This document shows positions 5,817 to 7,097 of a stretch of 7,097 nt of DNA, in pieces. The DNA lies in contig DEPX01000100.1 in assembly GCA_002358975.1 (NCBI GenBank), forward strand, positions 1-7,097. The letters are read 5' to 3'. Position 1 is the first letter of the stretch; every line of letters begins with the position of its first letter. The position numbers were made by a program, and so were the translations under genes. The notes under the pieces were generated by a model that did not search any database, had not been told where the DNA came from, and was given only the letters and a program-made list of their open reading frames with translations. The DNA comes from Micrococcaceae bacterium UBA3381. Its GTDB lineage: Bacteria > Actinomycetota > Actinomycetes > Actinomycetales > Micrococcaceae.

Positions 5817-6923
5817 CTACTCAGCGTCCTGCTCGTTGTCGTCTTCGTCTGTGCCCCCTTCGCCAAGTTGCACGGCGTCTTCTGACGATGTGCCTTGCGG
5901 CTCGACCTCGGACTGCTGTGGCTCAATGGAGGCTTCTGGCGTGGGTTCCGCCTCCGCAGGTTCGTCCTGCTGTTCATCTTCCTGCTGCTCAGCTTGTTCG
6001 TCCTGCTCATCTTGAGCCGACTGGTCTTTTTCGGGTGACGGGCCTTCAGGTGACGGCGAGTTCTTCGGCTTCTTAACTTCTTGCAAGTCTGCACGCTTTT
6101 CTTGTGCATCTTCGATAAGCCCTTGGACATCTTCCAGATGCGATTCGAGTTTGTCGATGTATTCTTCTTTGGCATCGCCCCAAGCAAGGGCCGCCACTGA
6201 GTCATCCTTCTGAGTATCCGGGATCCCGGTAAGCACAGCAACAGCATCTTGGGCATCAGAGCGAATGTTGTTCATGTCACCAATATATTTGGTGAGTTCT
6301 GTAACATCGTTGGCTTTGGGCGACTCCGGCAGATCGTTGAGTTTTTCCATAACAGGTTCAACATAGGATGGCAGCGTGCAATCGGCGTCGGTAGAAAACA
6401 TGCCGCGTTTGTCGTCACGAGCCTGTTGTTGGGCCGCGGTCAGCTCGTCCAACTTCTCCGGGTCATCAACTGAATTCGGATCAACTACAGCGTAACCAGC
6501 TTTAACCATTTCTAGGCCAAGATCGTTTCCTCCATGATAAATTGAAGCCCACAGCTCGCCGTTTGGAGCATTGGCGTAGGCATCAATTTCGATATCCAGT
6601 GATGTGCCTTCACCAGCAAGCTTTTCCAGGTGTTCTTTTGCTTCCCCAGCCATGCACGTATCTAACGTCTCTGGCACGTCATCTTCCCTCGGCAGCGGCG
6701 CCCGAACGCTTTCAAAACGAATAACGTCGAGTCCCGTAGTGCGGTTGACTTCCATAGACTGACCCGTCAGCACTTCATTGACAACGACTGGGTCGTCACC
6801 GCGGGTCATGGCCTTGACCACCGAAATAACGGTTAATCCCAGCATGACGACGGCAACGACGATGAAGGTGATCATCACCGGTGTGGTCAGGCGGCTGGTG
6901 CGCCGAGTGGAGGGTTTTGGCAT
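5817..6923 (-). CDS. Membrane-anchored thermonuclease (SNase)-like protein lacking nuclease active-site residues, with acidic tail
   Basis: 368 residues from ATG 6923, with only a weak ribosome binding site. Seen: a basic N-terminus (1-15), one membrane segment or uncleaved signal (about 16-38), and an SNase-like fold at about 46-178 ending in the family-like helix region around AAQQQARDDKRGMF (163-176). Two cysteines (90, 182) could form a disulfide. A helical stretch (about 205-285) follows, then a Glu/Asp/Gln/Pro-rich tail (about 296-368) with no Lys or Arg after residue 299. By hand alignment to Staphylococcus aureus nuclease, Asp21 is Gln55, Asp40 is Arg74, Glu43 is Leu77 and Arg87 is Glu123; only Arg35 persists (Arg69). 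Inferred: an extracytoplasmic binding or structural protein rather than a nuclease. It converges on the catalase-like gene with a 21-base gap and no visible terminator. Confidence 0.82.
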   Translation of the reverse strand: MPKPSTRRTSRLTTPVMITFIVVAVVMLGLTVISVVKAMTRGDDPVVVNEVLTGQSMEVNRTTGLDVIRFESVRAPLPREDDVPETLDTCMAGEAKEHLEKLAGEGTSLDIEIDAYANAPNGELWASIYHGGNDLGLEMVKAGYAVVDPNSVDDPEKLDELTAAQQQARDDKRGMFSTDADCTLPSYVEPVMEKLNDLPESPKANDVTELTKYIGDMNNIRSDAQDAVAVLTGIPDTQKDDSVAALAWGDAKEEYIDKLESHLEDVQGLIEDAQEKRADLQEVKKPKNSPSPEGPSPEKDQSAQDEQDEQAEQQEDEQQDEPAEAEPTPEASIEPQQSEVEPQGTSSEDAVQLGEGGTDEDDNEQDAE

Positions 6924-6981
6924 AACGTATCTAGCTACTTATCGGAAATGTGGTCGACCAGCACATGGCCAGCTCCAACAG

Positions 6982-6987
6982 ATTCTA
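6982..6987 (-). promoter_or_regulatory. Candidate -10 element for the thermonuclease-like gene
   Basis: On the minus strand this reads TAGAAT (5 of 6 to TATAAT). It would place the transcription start about 50 bases before ATG 6923. At 17-base spacing the -35 (TAGGAC, 7010-7005) is poor, as is common in actinobacteria. This is positional inference. Confidence 0.35.
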
Positions 6988-6991
6988 CAAT

Positions 6992-7008
6992 GGACAGCAA
7001 GTCTGTCC
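6992..7008. repeat. Inverted repeat GGACAG-N5-CTGTCC upstream of the thermonuclease-like gene
   Basis: Perfect six-base arms at 6992-6997 and 7003-7008 with a 5-base spacer. It occupies the spacer and -35 side of the candidate promoter, as a repressor operator would. It does not match SOS, DtxR, HspR or CIRCE consensus patterns known to me. As RNA from an upstream transcript it would form a short hairpin without a T-run. Confidence 0.4.
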
Positions 7009-7097
7009 TAGTTCACTGCAAAAACAAATTAATAGACGGCGAAATTCTCTGCTGTACCTTCCCGAGCCAACTGGTGGGACAAACATAATTGCAATAG
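7009..7097. other. Right-edge segment without a supported gene
   Basis: These 89 bases reach the window edge. An A+T-rich patch lies around 7021-7034. One minus-strand frame is open from the edge (7097) to a TAA at 7031-7029 and would encode 22 residues ending REGTAENFAVY. It could be the tail of a gene beyond the window, but this is too short to support. No tRNA T-loop sequence was seen. Confidence 0.25.

Noticed and set aside
5630..6256. 208-codon minus-strand frame rich in Lys/Arg/Ser
   Set aside because: It is a shifted-frame shadow of the acidic, repetitive tail of the thermonuclease-like gene and overlaps the catalase-like gene's end.
6990..7088. 32-codon plus-strand frame starting at ATG 6990
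   Set aside because: No ribosome binding site, no resemblance to a known protein, and it overlaps the operator-like repeat.

Overview
The window holds five protein-coding genes and no RNA gene, mobile element or CRISPR array that I can recognise. It most likely comes from an actinobacterium of only moderate G+C. The evidence is indirect: a Streptomyces/Mycobacterium SigB-SigF-like promoter (GTTC-N15-GGGTAG) before the catalase gene, a membrane-anchored thermonuclease-like protein with an acidic tail of a kind I associate with actinobacteria, and strong AGGAGG-type ribosome binding sites. I cannot name the family or genus.

Positions 1 to 3208 carry a tightly packed minus-strand operon. It is read in the order DUF2231/Rieske membrane protein (3194 to 2295), acyl-CoA dehydrogenase-like protein (about 2242 to 1217), then a fused PIG-L deacetylase/NodS-like methyltransferase (1209 to 1, cut by the window edge). 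The gaps are about 50 and 7 bases. The last two suggest modification of an N-acetylated amino sugar or similar metabolite: deacetylate, then methylate, with a flavoenzyme step. The substrate is unknown.

Positions 3209 to 3749 form a 541-base divergent control region with no convincing gene. It holds a LacI-type palindrome on the operon side. On the catalase side it holds a stress-sigma-like promoter and three inverted repeats, two of which share an arm and so exclude each other.

Positions 3750 to 5795 encode a 681-residue large-subunit (KatE/HPII clade) catalase homologue with the C-terminal flavodoxin/DJ-1-like domain. Its distal His, proximal Tyr and Arg and the spacing between them match E. 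coli HPII without gaps. However, the catalytic distal Asn is Leu148, the main-channel Val is Phe116, the His that crosslinks to Tyr in HPII is Asp339, and a further conserved His is Asn222. This looks like an intact, folded haem protein whose distal pocket has been rebuilt, and it is the most interesting item in the window.

Positions 5817 to 6923 (minus, convergent with the catalase gene, 21-base gap) encode a membrane-anchored, extracytoplasmic thermonuclease-fold protein. It has lost four of the five classical nuclease active-site residues and ends in a long acidic tail. Its probable promoter and a perfect GGACAG-N5-CTGTCC repeat lie just upstream. The last 90 bases hold no gene I can support.
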